This document shows, piece by piece, positions 1-8,671 of a DNA stretch of 64,000 nt. Each line of letters begins with the position of its first letter. Position 1 is the first letter of the stretch. The notes beneath the pieces were generated by a model, which saw only the letters and a list, made by a program, of their open reading frames with translations, was not told where the DNA came from and did no database searches. The stretch is from Nocardia uniformis NBRC 13702. GTDB lineage: Bacteria > Actinomycetota > Actinomycetes > Mycobacteriales > Mycobacteriaceae. Position numbers and translations under genes: made by a program. Location of the stretch: the NCBI RefSeq assembly GCF_001613345.1, contig NZ_BDCE01000077.1, positions 62,001-126,000 of the forward strand, in the 5' to 3' direction.

Positions 1-1285
1 TGAAGCCGCGACTGTCCATCGATCCCAGGTCACCGGTGTGCAGCCAGCCGTCGGCATCGACGGTCGCGGCGGTGGTCTCCGGGTCGCGGTAGTACTCGAT
101 CATCTGCTGGTAGCCGCGGGCGCAGATCTCACCCTCGGTGCGCAGTGCCGCCACCCCGGATCCGTCAGCACCCGCGATTTTGGCTTCGACCTGGGCGACC
201 GGTCGGCCGACGGTGGTCAGCTGGTCCTCGATCGAATCGGACTTGCGGGTCAGGGTGAGCACGGGTGCGAGTTCCGTCTGTCCGAACAGGTTGTGTACCG
301 CAGCGCCGAATACGCGCGCGGAGCCCTCGATCAGTACCTGGGGGACGTTCGCGGCGCCGCCGACAATGCTGGTGAAACGCGGTGCCGTAGCTTCCTTTCC
401 GCGTACCGCCTCCAGGAGCGCGCCCAGGACGGGCGGCACGAAGAACAGCACCTGGGCCTGTTCCGTCTTCGCCCAGGCCAGCACATCCGCCGGAGCGAAG
501 GTTTCGACGAGCAGCGCGGTGCCCGCCTGCCACACCGGCCCGAGGGTGCCGATTACGCAGGCGGCGGTGTGGAACATGGGCAGTGGGTTGACGAAGACCG
601 AGCCTTCCGCGATCTCGGCTGCCACCATGGTCATCTTGGCGACATTGACCAGCGAACGGTGGCGGAGCAGTACACCTTTCGGGTTTCCGGTCGTACCCGA
701 GGTGTACTGGAGCATGACCGGAGCATCGGGATCGCTGGCGTACGGACCGAATTCGTCGTCGGCCGAGCAGCTCACCGCCTGCCAGCGGCCGCGATCGGAG
801 AGACTGATCCGATGCTCGACGGCGGGCACCTGATCGACGGCCGCCGCAGCGACGCCCGCCATGTCATAGCCCTTGTTGTCGTCGGCGTGGATCAGCACCT
901 TCGCACCGGAATGATCCAGCACATAGGCGAGTTCGTGCTGCCGGAACGCCGGGTTGATGGCCACCAGCACCCGTCCGGCGAGGGCCGCGCCGAATTCGAT
1001 GATCGGCCACTCCACGACATTGGGCGCCCACAGGGCCACGAAGTCACCCGGCTCGGTGATGGCCGTCAGCGCCGTCGCGACGCGCAGCGCCTCGTCGTAG
1101 AGCTGCCGGTAGGTGAGGCGGCGTAGTTCCGTAGTGCCGTGCGGTGTTCCGACCAGAGCGACGGTGTCGCCGTGGTGTTCGCCGCGATCAGCCAGTAGGG
1201 AGCCGACGGTGTGTTCCGACAGCGGCACGCTGTCGTCGCACGCCCAGTAGGACTCGGTGAGGGTACGTTCTGCCACAAATGTCAT
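1..1285 (-). CDS. Acyl-CoA synthetase (AMP-forming ligase), 3' end outside window
   Basis: This class I adenylate-forming enzyme would activate a carboxylic acid to its CoA thioester and so feed the adjacent beta-oxidation genes. The 428 visible codons begin MTFVAERTLTESYW. They include the AMP-binding P-loop YTSGTTGNPKG, an FGQTE core motif and the GWLHTGDLG motif near the window edge. The C-terminal lid domain lies outside the window. The frame is open to base 1, so the gene is partial rather than broken. It is the last visible gene of a tightly packed leftward operon, 14 bp after a crotonase. The substrate (fatty acid, aromatic or steroid side chain) cannot be told from what is visible. 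Confidence 0.9.
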   Translation of the reverse strand, partial: MTFVAERTLTESYWACDDSVPLSEHTVGSLLADRGEHHGDTVALVGTPHGTTELRRLTYRQLYDEALRVATALTAITEPGDFVALWAPNVVEWPIIEFGAALAGRVLVAINPAFRQHELAYVLDHSGAKVLIHADDNKGYDMAGVAAAAVDQVPAVEHRISLSDRGRWQAVSCSADDEFGPYASDPDAPVMLQYTSGTTGNPKGVLLRHRSLVNVAKMTMVAAEIAEGSVFVNPLPMFHTAACVIGTLGPVWQAGTALLVETFAPADVLAWAKTEQAQVLFFVPPVLGALLEAVRGKEATAPRFTSIVGGAANVPQVLIEGSARVFGAAVHNLFGQTELAPVLTLTRKSDSIEDQLTTVGRPVAQVEAKIAGADGSGVAALRTEGEICARGYQQMIEYYRDPETTAATVDADGWLHTGDLGSMDSRGF

Positions 1286-1299
1286 GGGCGCGCTTCCAT

Positions 1300-2082
1300 C
1301 TAATTACCGCGAAAGGCGGGACTTCTCTTCTCGTGGAACGCCGAGACTCCCTCGGCGAAATCTTCGGTGTCGAACAGCCGCACCTGCGCGTCGACCTCGT
1401 GGTCGAGTACTTCGAGGGGATCGCTGGGCCAGCGGGCGAAGTGAGATTTCATGGCGGCTATCGCCAATGGTGGCGCGGTGACAATGCGTTCGGCGTCCGC
1501 CAGCGCGGATTCCAGTGCCGTACCGGACGGCACGACCGTATCGGCCATACCGAGCGCGGCTGCCTCGGTTCCGGACAGCCGCGCCGGCAGCAGCATGAGC
1601 TGCCGGGCCTTGGCGGGACCCACTCGCGCGGGCAGCGAAGCGAATATCCCCATATCCCCGGCCAATCCGACACCGGTGAAGGCGGTGCTGAACACCGCGT
1701 CCGCCGCGGCGACAACCCGGTCGCAGGCCAGCGCGAGGGATGTGCCGGCACCGAACGCCGCGCCTTCGACCGCGGCGATCACCGGCTTGCCGCCCTGCCA
1801 GATCGCGCGAATCACTCGCTGAGCGGCCTGCGCGCGCGGGCGCGCTTCGGCTTCGCCCATGCGCCGCATGGTCGAGATATCGCCTCCCGCACAGAATCCC
1901 GCGCCCGCGCCGGTCAGGATGATGACCCGCACACCGGGATCGGCCATGGCCTCCTCCAGCCGCTCGGCGAGAGCCGAGCGCAGCGGCAGATCGATGGCAT
2001 TGCGGCGGTGCGGCCGGTTCAGCGTGAGGATGCGGATTGCGCCCCTGTCCTCGGTGCGCACCGGGCTCTCGTTGTCGGACAT
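1300..2082 (-). CDS. Crotonase-family enzyme, PaaG-like isomerase type
   Basis: This 260-residue enoyl-CoA hydratase/isomerase fold protein has the CoA-binding and oxyanion-hole segments FCAGGDIS (about 63–70) and FGAGTSLALACD (110–121). The two glutamates used by classical enoyl-CoA hydratases are absent: the first position is a serine in GAGTSLALA. An aspartate (D143, GLAGDMG) lies where PaaG-type isomerases keep their catalytic Asp. It is therefore more likely a double-bond or ring isomerase than a hydratase, which is an inference from motifs. It is the second visible gene from the 3' end of the leftward operon, 2 bp after the next crotonase, so translation is probably coupled. Confidence 0.85.
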   Translation of the reverse strand: MSDNESPVRTEDRGAIRILTLNRPHRRNAIDLPLRSALAERLEEAMADPGVRVIILTGAGAGFCAGGDISTMRRMGEAEARPRAQAAQRVIRAIWQGGKPVIAAVEGAAFGAGTSLALACDRVVAAADAVFSTAFTGVGLAGDMGIFASLPARVGPAKARQLMLLPARLSGTEAAALGMADTVVPSGTALESALADAERIVTAPPLAIAAMKSHFARWPSDPLEVLDHEVDAQVRLFDTEDFAEGVSAFHEKRSPAFRGN

Positions 2083-2084
2083 GG

Positions 2085-2879
2085 CTATTCACCTCGGAAC
2101 TTCGGCGCGCGACGCTCGATTACGGCGGCCAGGCCTTCGCGCGAATCGGCGGTGCCGGACAGCTCCGAGACCGTGCGGGCCTCCTCGGGCAGCCGATCGG
2201 CCAGTGTCGCGCCGATTCCGCCCCACAGCAGCCGCTTGGTCGCGCCGATCGCCTTGGGCGCGGTATCGGTGAACTGCCGGGCACAGGTCAGTGCCTCGGT
2301 CTCGAGGTCTACTGCCGGAACGACTTTCGTCAACAGCCCGATGTCCAGGGCCTCGGCGGCGTCGAGCACCGGGTTGGTGAGCAGGATGTGCATGGCACGG
2401 CGGAGTCCGACCAGCTGGGTGAGGGTCACCGAGACGCCCGCGTCCGGTGCCATGCCGACCCGGACCGCGCCGGACATGAACTTCGCGGTGTCCGCGGCGA
2501 TCACGAAATCCGAGGCGCAGACCAAGCCGAAACCACCTCCGCCCGCGGCGAATCCGTGGACGGCGGAAACTACCGGAACGTTCAGCTGGGTGAGTGATGC
2601 CACCGCGATCTGCAACCAGGCCGTGGCCTCGCGCAGGTAGTCCGGCAGCTGATCCCCTTTGGACGCGAACACCTTGACATTGCCACCGGCACAGAAGTTC
2701 TTACCCGCCCCCGACAGCACCACCGCCCGAACTCGCGGATCGCCGTGCACCCGCAGAATCGCCGCGTGCAGTGCCTGTAGGAAGGGCACATCCATCCCGT
2801 TCGACGTCTCGGGACTGTTCAGCAGCAGTCGCGCGACACCGTCGCCATCCACCTCGAGCCGGACCGGATCTGACATCAC
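2085..2879 (-). CDS. Crotonase-family enzyme, PaaG-like isomerase type
   Basis: This 264-residue crotonase-fold protein has the oxyanion-hole motif NFCAGGNVK (about 61–69) and a glycine-rich AAGGGGFGLVCASD loop. Neither classical hydratase glutamate is seen, but an aspartate occurs in GMAPDAG (D146), as in PaaG-like isomerases. The start is either GTG at 2879 or the next codon, ATG at 2876. Both overlap the stop of the upstream crotonase, which indicates translational coupling. It is the second of three consecutive crotonase paralogues. They differ strongly in sequence, so they probably act on different intermediates of one pathway. Confidence 0.85.
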   Translation of the reverse strand: MMSDPVRLEVDGDGVARLLLNSPETSNGMDVPFLQALHAAILRVHGDPRVRAVVLSGAGKNFCAGGNVKVFASKGDQLPDYLREATAWLQIAVASLTQLNVPVVSAVHGFAAGGGGFGLVCASDFVIAADTAKFMSGAVRVGMAPDAGVSVTLTQLVGLRRAMHILLTNPVLDAAEALDIGLLTKVVPAVDLETEALTCARQFTDTAPKAIGATKRLLWGGIGATLADRLPEEARTVSELSGTADSREGLAAVIERRAPKFRGE

Positions 2880-3643
2880 TCACTCCCCTTGTCGTTGGTG
2901 AAGGAGGCGATTCCCGCGCCCGCCGTCTCGCCGGACAGATGGTCGAGCACGGCATCGGATTCGAGGTCGAGTCCCGCGGCCAGCGGCAGGTGCTGACCGG
3001 CGTGAACGAGGTACTTGATCGTGGACAGGGCGGTTCTGTCCTTCGCTGCCATACGGCGCGCGAACTCTGTGACGCCGGAATCGAATTCGGCGGCCGGGAA
3101 TGTGCGGTAGGCGAGCCCCCAGGCCACCACTTCGTCGGCGGACAGCCGGTCGCCGCTGAGGATGTGTGCCAGCGCGCGCTGCCTGCCGACCAGTCGCGGC
3201 AGCCGTTGACTACCGCCGCCGCCGGGAATCAGACCGAATCGCGAATGCGTATCGGCGACCACCGCGTTCTCGTGGATCAGCACGATATCGGCGGCCTGCA
3301 TGAGTTCGAATCCGCCCGCCATGGCATAGCCCTCGACCGCGCAGATCACCGGTACCGGCAGTGTGGCGATCACATCGCAGGCGGCGCGAAAGTTGGCGAA
3401 CAGCGGTGTCATGGCGGCTCGGCCACGCGCACGAAGCTGTTCCAGTTCATGGAAATCGCCTCCCACACAGAAGTTTCCGCCATTGCCGCGAACCACGATG
3501 ACGTCGGCGTCACCGGCGGCCGCCCGCAACTCCCAGTGCAGGCGTTCGCCCAGCTCCACCGAGATCGCGTTCATCTGCTCCGGCCGGTTGAGCGTGACGG
3601 TCGCTACGCCGTCCGACACCGCGGTCAACACCACCTCGCTCAC
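2876..3643 (-). CDS. Enoyl-CoA hydratase/isomerase family protein
   Basis: This 255-residue crotonase has the oxyanion segment NFCVGGDF (about 57–64) and [15 protein letters not shown], which keeps one of the two catalytic glutamates (E113). The second glutamate position reads histidine in [14 protein letters not shown]. It is the closest of the three tandem crotonases to a true hydratase, but one-Glu members include isomerases and other activities. It overlaps both neighbours by 4 bp in ATGA/GTGA arrangements, typical of a coupled operon. The exact reaction is uncertain. Confidence 0.85.
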   Translation of the reverse strand: MSEVVLTAVSDGVATVTLNRPEQMNAISVELGERLHWELRAAAGDADVIVVRGNGGNFCVGGDFHELEQLRARGRAAMTPLFANFRAACDVIATLPVPVICAVEGYAMAGGFELMQAADIVLIHENAVVADTHSRFGLIPGGGGSQRLPRLVGRQRALAHILSGDRLSADEVVAWGLAYRTFPAAEFDSGVTEFARRMAAKDRTALSTIKYLVHAGQHLPLAAGLDLESDAVLDHLSGETAGAGIASFTNDKGSE

Positions 3644-4377
3644 ATCAACCGCCCGCCGCCGACTTCGAGCACCGCGCCGGTCATATAGCTGGACAGCTCG
3701 GAAGCGAGAAATAGTGCGGCACCGGCGACTTCGCGCGGTTCACCGGCCCGCTTCATCGGGATGGCGGCCTCGCGCTCAGCGAAGACCTCCGGTGGCATGG
3801 CCTCGGTCATGGCGGTGCGGATCAGTCCCGGCTGGATGGCATTGACCCGAACACCCTGGTGCGCCAGTTCTTTCGCGCTGGCCTTGGTCATACCGACAAT
3901 CCCGGCCTTGGCCGCGCTGTAGTTGGTCTGTCCCGGATTGCCGGACTTTCCCGATAGTGAGGACATATTGATGATCGAGCCGCCGCCGGACTCGCGCATG
4001 ACCGCCGAGGCGGCGCGCACCCCGAGCCAGGTGCCGCGCAGATGTACGGCCATCACCGTGTCGAAGTCGTCCATGGTCATCCTGCGCAGGGACGCGTCGC
4101 GGGTGACGCCCGCATTGTTGACGAAGACATCGAGACGCCCCGACCAACGCACGGCCTCATCGACGAGGTTCTGCACCGAATCCTCCTCGGTCACATCGCA
4201 ACCCATGCCGATGGCGCACGATCCGACCACTTCGGCGGCCTTACGCGCACCGCCCTCATCGATATCCGCCAGCACGACGGTGCCGCCGTTCTCGTGAAAC
4301 AGCTGGGCAATCGCCAGCCCGATACCACCGGCGGCCCCGGTGACCACGGCGGTCCGGCCGCTCAACAGCCCCGCCAT
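3640..4377 (-). CDS. Short-chain dehydrogenase/reductase, FabG-like
   Basis: This 245-residue SDR would oxidise a 3-hydroxyacyl-CoA (or reduce the ketone) with NAD(P). It has the Rossmann motif TGAAGGIG (13–20), NNAG (87–90), a catalytic Ser near 139–140 and YSAAK (Y153, K157). The frame continues upstream to 4764, but the internal ATG at 4377 is chosen. From there the product aligns with the start of the SDR fold, and the ATG overlaps the stop of the MaoC-like gene by one base (TGATG). With a hydratase, isomerases and a ligase around it, a beta-oxidation dehydrogenase is the natural reading. Confidence 0.88.
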   Translation of the reverse strand: MAGLLSGRTAVVTGAAGGIGLAIAQLFHENGGTVVLADIDEGGARKAAEVVGSCAIGMGCDVTEEDSVQNLVDEAVRWSGRLDVFVNNAGVTRDASLRRMTMDDFDTVMAVHLRGTWLGVRAASAVMRESGGGSIINMSSLSGKSGNPGQTNYSAAKAGIVGMTKASAKELAHQGVRVNAIQPGLIRTAMTEAMPPEVFAEREAAIPMKRAGEPREVAGAALFLASELSSYMTGAVLEVGGGRLM

Positions 4378-4829
4378 CACGCGATGAACCTGGCGATGGA
4401 TTCGGCGACGCACGCGGGTTTGCCCGCACCCTCGATCTCGATGGTCGTCACGAACTTGGCCTGCACGCCACCCGCGACGTCGGCTACCGAGTCGATCGTC
4501 GTGGTCGCACGGACCCGTGCACCGACCGACACGGGGGAAATGAAGCGCACCTTGTCGAAGCCGTAGTTGACCGCCATCGTCAGCTGCTCGATCCGGTAGA
4601 GCTCGTGATTGAGCACCGGCAGCAGCGACAGGGTCAGCAGTCCGTGCGCGATGGTCGACTGGAACGGGCCGTCGGCGGCCTTGGCCGGATCGGTGTGGAT
4701 CCACTGGTGATCCCCGGTCGCTTCGGCGAAGGTGTCGATCCGCTTCTGATCGATATCGAGCCACTCGGTGGTACCCAGAGATGTCCCTGCGGCGGCGGCG
4801 AATTCGTGAACGTTGGCGAAAACCTGCAC
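4377..4829 (-). CDS. MaoC-like (R)-specific enoyl-CoA hydratase
   Basis: This 150-residue single-hotdog hydratase of the MaoC/Hydratase-2 family would add water to a trans-2-enoyl-CoA. The active-site segment is visible as [10 protein letters not shown] (about 39–48) followed by [14 protein letters not shown], which supplies the family's Asp/His pair. It is the first gene of the leftward ligase–crotonase–SDR operon. Its start lies about 20 bp from an AT-rich palindrome that I read as an operator. A divergent TetR gene lies 126 bp away, consistent with local repression. Confidence 0.88.
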   Translation of the reverse strand: MQVFANVHEFAAAAGTSLGTTEWLDIDQKRIDTFAEATGDHQWIHTDPAKAADGPFQSTIAHGLLTLSLLPVLNHELYRIEQLTMAVNYGFDKVRFISPVSVGARVRATTTIDSVADVAGGVQAKFVTTIEIEGAGKPACVAESIARFIA

Positions 4830-4851
4830 GTCATCACTCCTGAATAGATTT

Positions 4852-4870
4852 GAATTTAATATAGATTAGA
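4852..4870. promoter_or_regulatory. AT-rich palindromic operator, copy 1
   Basis: The 19-mer GAATTTAATATAGATTAGA contains the dyad TTTAAT-N4-ATTAGA. It stands out in a region of about 65–70% GC and lies between the divergent MaoC-like and TetR genes. It matches the site at 7817–7835 at 17 of 19 positions. I infer that it binds one or both of the paralogous TetR proteins encoded here. Confidence 0.7.
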
Positions 4871-4955
4871 AGAATGGAGTGGTCAACGCCACACCCGAAG
4901 GCGCACGGCGGCTCTGGTTTCCGCCCATGGTCCGACCTGCCCTTATAGTCAACCC

Positions 4956-5600
4956 GTGGCCAGGAAATCAGCACCCGCACCGACCGACGACAGCACCGAC
5001 ACCGACACCGAGTCGAAGTCGGCGCGCACTCGGCAGCGGATCCTGGATGCCGCCGCGCATGTGTTGAGCCGCAAGGGATATGCGGGGACCCGGCTGTCAG
5101 AGGTCGCGGAGATCGCGGAGTTGCAGGCGCCGGCTATCTACTACTACTTCCCGTCCCGGGACGATCTCGTCGAAGAGGTCATGTGGGCGGGCATCGCCGA
5201 TATGAACATCCACGTGGGTGGCATCCTGGAGGCGCTGCCGTCCGATATGCGCCCACTCGACAAGATCCTCGTCGCGGTGGAAGCCCATATGCGCCACGAG
5301 CTGGAGATCTCCGACTACACGACCGCGTCCATCCGCAATGCGGGCCAGGTGCCGGAGAAGATCCGAGTCCGCCAGCTCGCCGAGGAGGCCAAGTATGGCG
5401 CGCTGTGGCGAGCCCTGTTCGACGAAGCCGCCGCAGCGGGCGAACTGCGCCCCGAACTCGATTCGACGGTGGCACGCATGCTGGTACTCGGAGCGCTGAA
5501 CTGGGCAGCAGAGTGGTGGACGCCCACCCGTGGGTCACTGGACACCGTGGTGGCGACCGCGCAGTCAATCGTCCGCAACGGGCTCAGCGACGACCGCTAG
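4956..5600 (+). CDS. TetR-family repressor A of the beta-oxidation regulon
   Basis: This 214-residue regulator has a charged N-terminal tail (1–22), then a TetR helix-turn-helix (about 25–70, ending in APAIYYYFPSRDDLVEEV). The C-terminal ligand domain carries the run ARMLVLGALNWAAEWW. The start is GTG. It is a paralogue of the TetR at 8672: the HTH and the ALNWA-EWW segment are nearly superimposable, and only the N-terminal tail is unique. It is divergent from the MaoC-like operon with the AT-rich palindrome between them. I infer that an acyl-CoA pathway intermediate is the inducer, as for many TetR regulators of beta-oxidation. Confidence 0.9.
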   Translation: MARKSAPAPTDDSTDTDTESKSARTRQRILDAAAHVLSRKGYAGTRLSEVAEIAELQAPAIYYYFPSRDDLVEEVMWAGIADMNIHVGGILEALPSDMRPLDKILVAVEAHMRHELEISDYTTASIRNAGQVPEKIRVRQLAEEAKYGALWRALFDEAAAAGELRPELDSTVARMLVLGALNWAAEWWTPTRGSLDTVVATAQSIVRNGLSDDR

Positions 5601-5629
5601 TGCGGTGCCCGTGGCGTCAGCTGCACGCC

Positions 5630-5661
5630 GTCATCCCGGCGTGCATTCGGCCGGGATCCAC
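5630..5661. repeat. REP-like palindromic repeat, copy 1
   Basis: An imperfect palindrome with arms ATCCCGG and CCGGGAT lies between two convergent genes (the TetR ending at 5600 and the crotonase fusion ending at 5748). The same element occurs at 52367–52398 and several times in 57324–57503. It could act as a bidirectional terminator here. See the separate finding on this family. Confidence 0.65.
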
Positions 5662-5747
5662 AGACCGGGTTTCCACTACTGAGTACGCCGGGAACGTTGA
5701 TGGACGCCGTCTAACGACTGGCCTCGGGTCGCTCGAACCGATGGCGA

Positions 5748-6929
5748 TCACCGACCTTCGAATGTCGGTCGAGACTTGGCGGCGAAGGCCTCGATCGCGC
5801 GTCCGGCGTCCATCGAATCACCGGTGGCCGCAAGCGCTTCGGACTCCTCGACGAATTGTTCGGAGAGGGTGTTGTCCCATGCTGTCCGCAGCAGACCGCG
5901 CATCCGACCGAACGCCCTCGTCGGCCCCGCCGCGAGTTCCCGCACCAGTTCATCGGCGCGGCCCGCGAGTTCCTCGGGTGCGACCGCCTCGGTAATGAGC
6001 CCCCACTCCGCGGCCTCGCGGGCGTCGAGCACCCGGTTCCGCAAATACATCTCGGTCGCACGGCGTACACCGACAAGGCGCGGCAGGAACCAGGTGCCAC
6101 CACCGTCGCCGGAAAGCCCCAGTGCCGCAAACCCGGTCGCGAACTTGGTGCCTTCGGCCGCGAGCACGAAGTCGGCGATATAGACGAAGCCGAGTCCGCC
6201 TCCGGCGACCGAGCCGTGGGCGGCGGTGACTATGGGTGCGTCCAGGCGGCTCAGGATGCGGAAGGCTTCATGGAACGGTCCGGTCATGCGCCGCAACAGT
6301 TCTCCGTGCGGTGGCGCGGATTCGGCGAAGTAGCCGATATCGCCGCCGACCGTCAGCGCTGATCCGTTGCCCTTGATGAGCACCGCGCGAATGCCGCGAT
6401 CGGCGGCACACCGGCGTGCGGCGATCAGTAGGTCCTCGGCCACCTGGAGATCGATGGCATTGCGCTCGCCCGGCCGGTTCAGGCAGATCGTCGCGATACC
6501 GTCGGCCATCGAGTAGTCGATGGTCTCGAGTGGACCGTTCTCGCCGAGCGCCTCGTGCCAACGGCCGCTGTCGGTGAGCTGGTCGAGCCGGATGATCTGG
6601 TGGTCCTGGAAGGACAACAGGTGGGTGAAGGCCGCATCTAGGGGTTTGCCGGAGGCTATGGCGGTTCCGATATACGTCCCCGACACCAGCATTCGCCCGT
6701 CGGGCAGCATCTCGAATGCCTCCGGGACGGCGCGGGCCCGGTAGTGGCGGGCGATGACACCCCAGAATCGTCGCCGCGCCTCGTCGGAGCCGATGTACAC
6801 CCCACCCAATCCGAGCGGCATTCCGGCGGTCACGTGCGCCTCGAACGTCGGGTGCAGCACTCGCGCGAGTGCGTCTCGGTCACCAACGGCGAGCGCCCGG
6901 TACCACTGCTCGGCAATTTCACGCGACAT
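5748..6929 (-). CDS. NTF2/SnoaL-like domain fused to a crotonase domain
   Basis: This 393-residue two-domain protein has an NTF2/SnoaL-like cone at about 1–130 (EQWYRALAVGDRDALARVLHP at the start, then a beta-rich stretch to GRWHEAL). A complete crotonase fold follows from about 137 to the end. The crotonase half has TVGGDIGYF and SVAGGGLGFVYIADF without the hydratase glutamates, but has D275 in GLSGDGGGTW, as in PaaG-like isomerases. It begins 1 bp after the thioesterase stop, and that gene's last codons contain its AGGAG ribosome-binding site. The NTF2 domain may sequester a second ring or polyketide-like substrate; its role is unknown. Confidence 0.85.
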   Translation of the reverse strand: MSREIAEQWYRALAVGDRDALARVLHPTFEAHVTAGMPLGLGGVYIGSDEARRRFWGVIARHYRARAVPEAFEMLPDGRMLVSGTYIGTAIASGKPLDAAFTHLLSFQDHQIIRLDQLTDSGRWHEALGENGPLETIDYSMADGIATICLNRPGERNAIDLQVAEDLLIAARRCAADRGIRAVLIKGNGSALTVGGDIGYFAESAPPHGELLRRMTGPFHEAFRILSRLDAPIVTAAHGSVAGGGLGFVYIADFVLAAEGTKFATGFAALGLSGDGGGTWFLPRLVGVRRATEMYLRNRVLDAREAAEWGLITEAVAPEELAGRADELVRELAAGPTRAFGRMRGLLRTAWDNTLSEQFVEESEALAATGDSMDAGRAIEAFAAKSRPTFEGR

Positions 6930-6930
6930 A

Positions 6931-7785
6931 TCAATCTCCTATTCGCAGCATGGTGGAGGTCACCGTCGCTACGGGTTGGCGCAAATCTTCTTGGTAGACA
7001 GTTGTGTTCGCTGCCACCACTCGACCACCGACTCGCACGACCACGGCGTCGGCCGCGAGCGGGGCAGCTCCGATGAACGCGGGTCGATGGAAGGTGACAT
7101 CCAATCCCAGCGTCCGCACCGGTCCCGCCGCGATGTTCGCGGCTTCGGTGAGTGCGTGGCCTGCCAGGGCGACCGGGATACCGCCGTGCAGAATGCCGTA
7201 CGGGTTGGCCATCCACTCGGCGGTGCGCATCGCGAATGTCACCGTGTGCCGCTCGCGTGCGATCGGCTCGGCACCCAATAGCACCGCGAGTGAATCCGAT
7301 TCGGGCACAACCAGTTCGGACCCCTCGGTCACCACGGGGTGTACGGAACCGGGAACGATGATGAATCGGCCGCTCACCTCGGCGACCAGAGATCCGTTCT
7401 CGTCGGAGATCCGTCCGGCGGCGAGCACCGAACGATCTCCGATCTCGACCACTTCCCCGCTGGCGAGCACCCGGTGGCCGCCGCGCAGTCCACGCGAACC
7501 GATCTGAAGATGCAGTGACAAGGTACGGATTCCGATATCGGAAACCAGCGCTGACTGGACCGCGCGGCCGGTGACGAAGTCGGCGAGCGGCCCCAGCCAT
7601 CCCACGCACAGCTCCCCCGCGTACCCGGCGGGCAACCGCTGTTCGACGGAGATCCGGTCGGGCCCATGGCCGATCTGAGCGATCCCGAATCGATCCTCCG
7701 GGCCGAGGTTCGGAAACGCGGCCACCTCCGCCGCGCGAGCCACCGGGTCTGCCGCGGCAATCGCGGGGACCTCTAGCGACATCAT
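6931..7785 (-). CDS. Double-hotdog acyl-CoA thioesterase (PaaI-like)
   Basis: This 284-residue protein contains two hotdog units. The C-terminal unit carries the family segment NPYGILHGGIPVALAGHALTEAAN and a terminal beta-sheet (about 185–284). The N-terminal half (about 35–150) is a more diverged copy. It would hydrolyse acyl-CoA or release a stalled intermediate. Two adjacent ATG codons follow an AGGAGG, and either could start. It is the first gene of a two-gene leftward unit with the NTF2/crotonase fusion. The second copy of the AT-rich operator lies just upstream, so it should be co-regulated with the ligase operon. Confidence 0.8.
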   Translation of the reverse strand: MMSLEVPAIAAADPVARAAEVAAFPNLGPEDRFGIAQIGHGPDRISVEQRLPAGYAGELCVGWLGPLADFVTGRAVQSALVSDIGIRTLSLHLQIGSRGLRGGHRVLASGEVVEIGDRSVLAAGRISDENGSLVAEVSGRFIIVPGSVHPVVTEGSELVVPESDSLAVLLGAEPIARERHTVTFAMRTAEWMANPYGILHGGIPVALAGHALTEAANIAAGPVRTLGLDVTFHRPAFIGAAPLAADAVVVRVGGRVVAANTTVYQEDLRQPVATVTSTMLRIGD

Positions 7786-7816
7786 GCCTCCTCGTCGAAC
7801 ATCAACCTTGCTCTTC

Positions 7817-7835
7817 GAATTGAATATAGATTAAA
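7817..7835. promoter_or_regulatory. AT-rich palindromic operator, copy 2
   Basis: The 19-mer GAATTGAATATAGATTAAA, with dyad TTGAAT-N4-ATTAAA, lies in the 84-bp gap between the divergent thioesterase and SDR genes. It is 17/19 identical to the site at 4852–4870, and the centre ATAG is unchanged. It is probably recognised by the same TetR-family repressor or repressors. Confidence 0.7.
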
Positions 7836-7869
7836 TTAAAGAACAGCGACAACGAAGGGGCACGACCAC

Positions 7870-8667
7870 ATGGATCTCCAGCTGGGCAATGCTCGTGTGC
7901 TCGTCACCGGTGGCGGCTCCAATATCGGGCGCGGCATCGTGCACGGCTTCGCCCGCGAGGGGGCGCGCATCGTTATCAGCGATATCGACGGCCCACAGGC
8001 GGAGAAGGTGCGCGGCGAGGCCCTCGAACTCGGCGCGGCGGCCGTCGAGGTCGCATCGGGCGACCTCACCCTGGACGGCGTCGCCCAGGAGGCTGTCGAT
8101 CGGGCCGTCCACCACTGGGGCGGGCTGGATGTGCTGGTCAACAATGCGGGCTGGAGTGTGCCCGGCTTCATCGCCGAGGACACCGACCGCGCGAAATGGC
8201 AGCGCACCATCGAAATCAACCTCTACACGGCCATCGCCGCCACCCAGGCCGCGATCCCGGCCATGCGCGACGCAGGGCGCGGGGCAATCGTTTTCATCGC
8301 CAGCGACGCCGCCTTCGGGCAGATTCGCCAGGGCATCTACGGCGCGACCAAAGCCGGGCTGATCGCCTTGGCGCGCACCACCGCGCGCGAACACGGACGC
8401 CACGGCGTCCGGTCCAATGTCGTCTGCCCCGGCCTGGTCATCCCCGACGGTCCGGACGCGGTCGGGCCCAGCAGCCTGTGGGCGGTCGGCCAAGACGCGG
8501 TCTTCGACGAGAAGCAGATCGACTTCCTGCGCAAGGACATTCCGCTGCGCAGACTCACCCATGCCGAGGACATCGCCAACGCGGTGGTCTGGGTGTCCTC
8601 CGACAGCGCCGCGCGCCAGGTCACCGGTCAGGTGTTCTCGGTCAGCGGCGGCTACACGATGCCGTAG
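7870..8667 (+). CDS. Short-chain dehydrogenase/reductase
   Basis: This 265-residue classical SDR has TGGGSNIG (13–20), NNAG (91–94), a catalytic Ser near 145 and YGATK (Y157, K161). It ends in the usual SGGYTMP-type tail. It probably oxidises a hydroxyacyl-CoA in the same pathway as its neighbours. It heads the rightward SDR–TetR–thiolase–acyl-CoA dehydrogenase unit and sits directly behind operator copy 2. It is not a close copy of the SDR at 3640. Confidence 0.88.
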   Translation: MDLQLGNARVLVTGGGSNIGRGIVHGFAREGARIVISDIDGPQAEKVRGEALELGAAAVEVASGDLTLDGVAQEAVDRAVHHWGGLDVLVNNAGWSVPGFIAEDTDRAKWQRTIEINLYTAIAATQAAIPAMRDAGRGAIVFIASDAAFGQIRQGIYGATKAGLIALARTTAREHGRHGVRSNVVCPGLVIPDGPDAVGPSSLWAVGQDAVFDEKQIDFLRKDIPLRRLTHAEDIANAVVWVSSDSAARQVTGQVFSVSGGYTMP

Positions 8668-8671
8668 CGCC

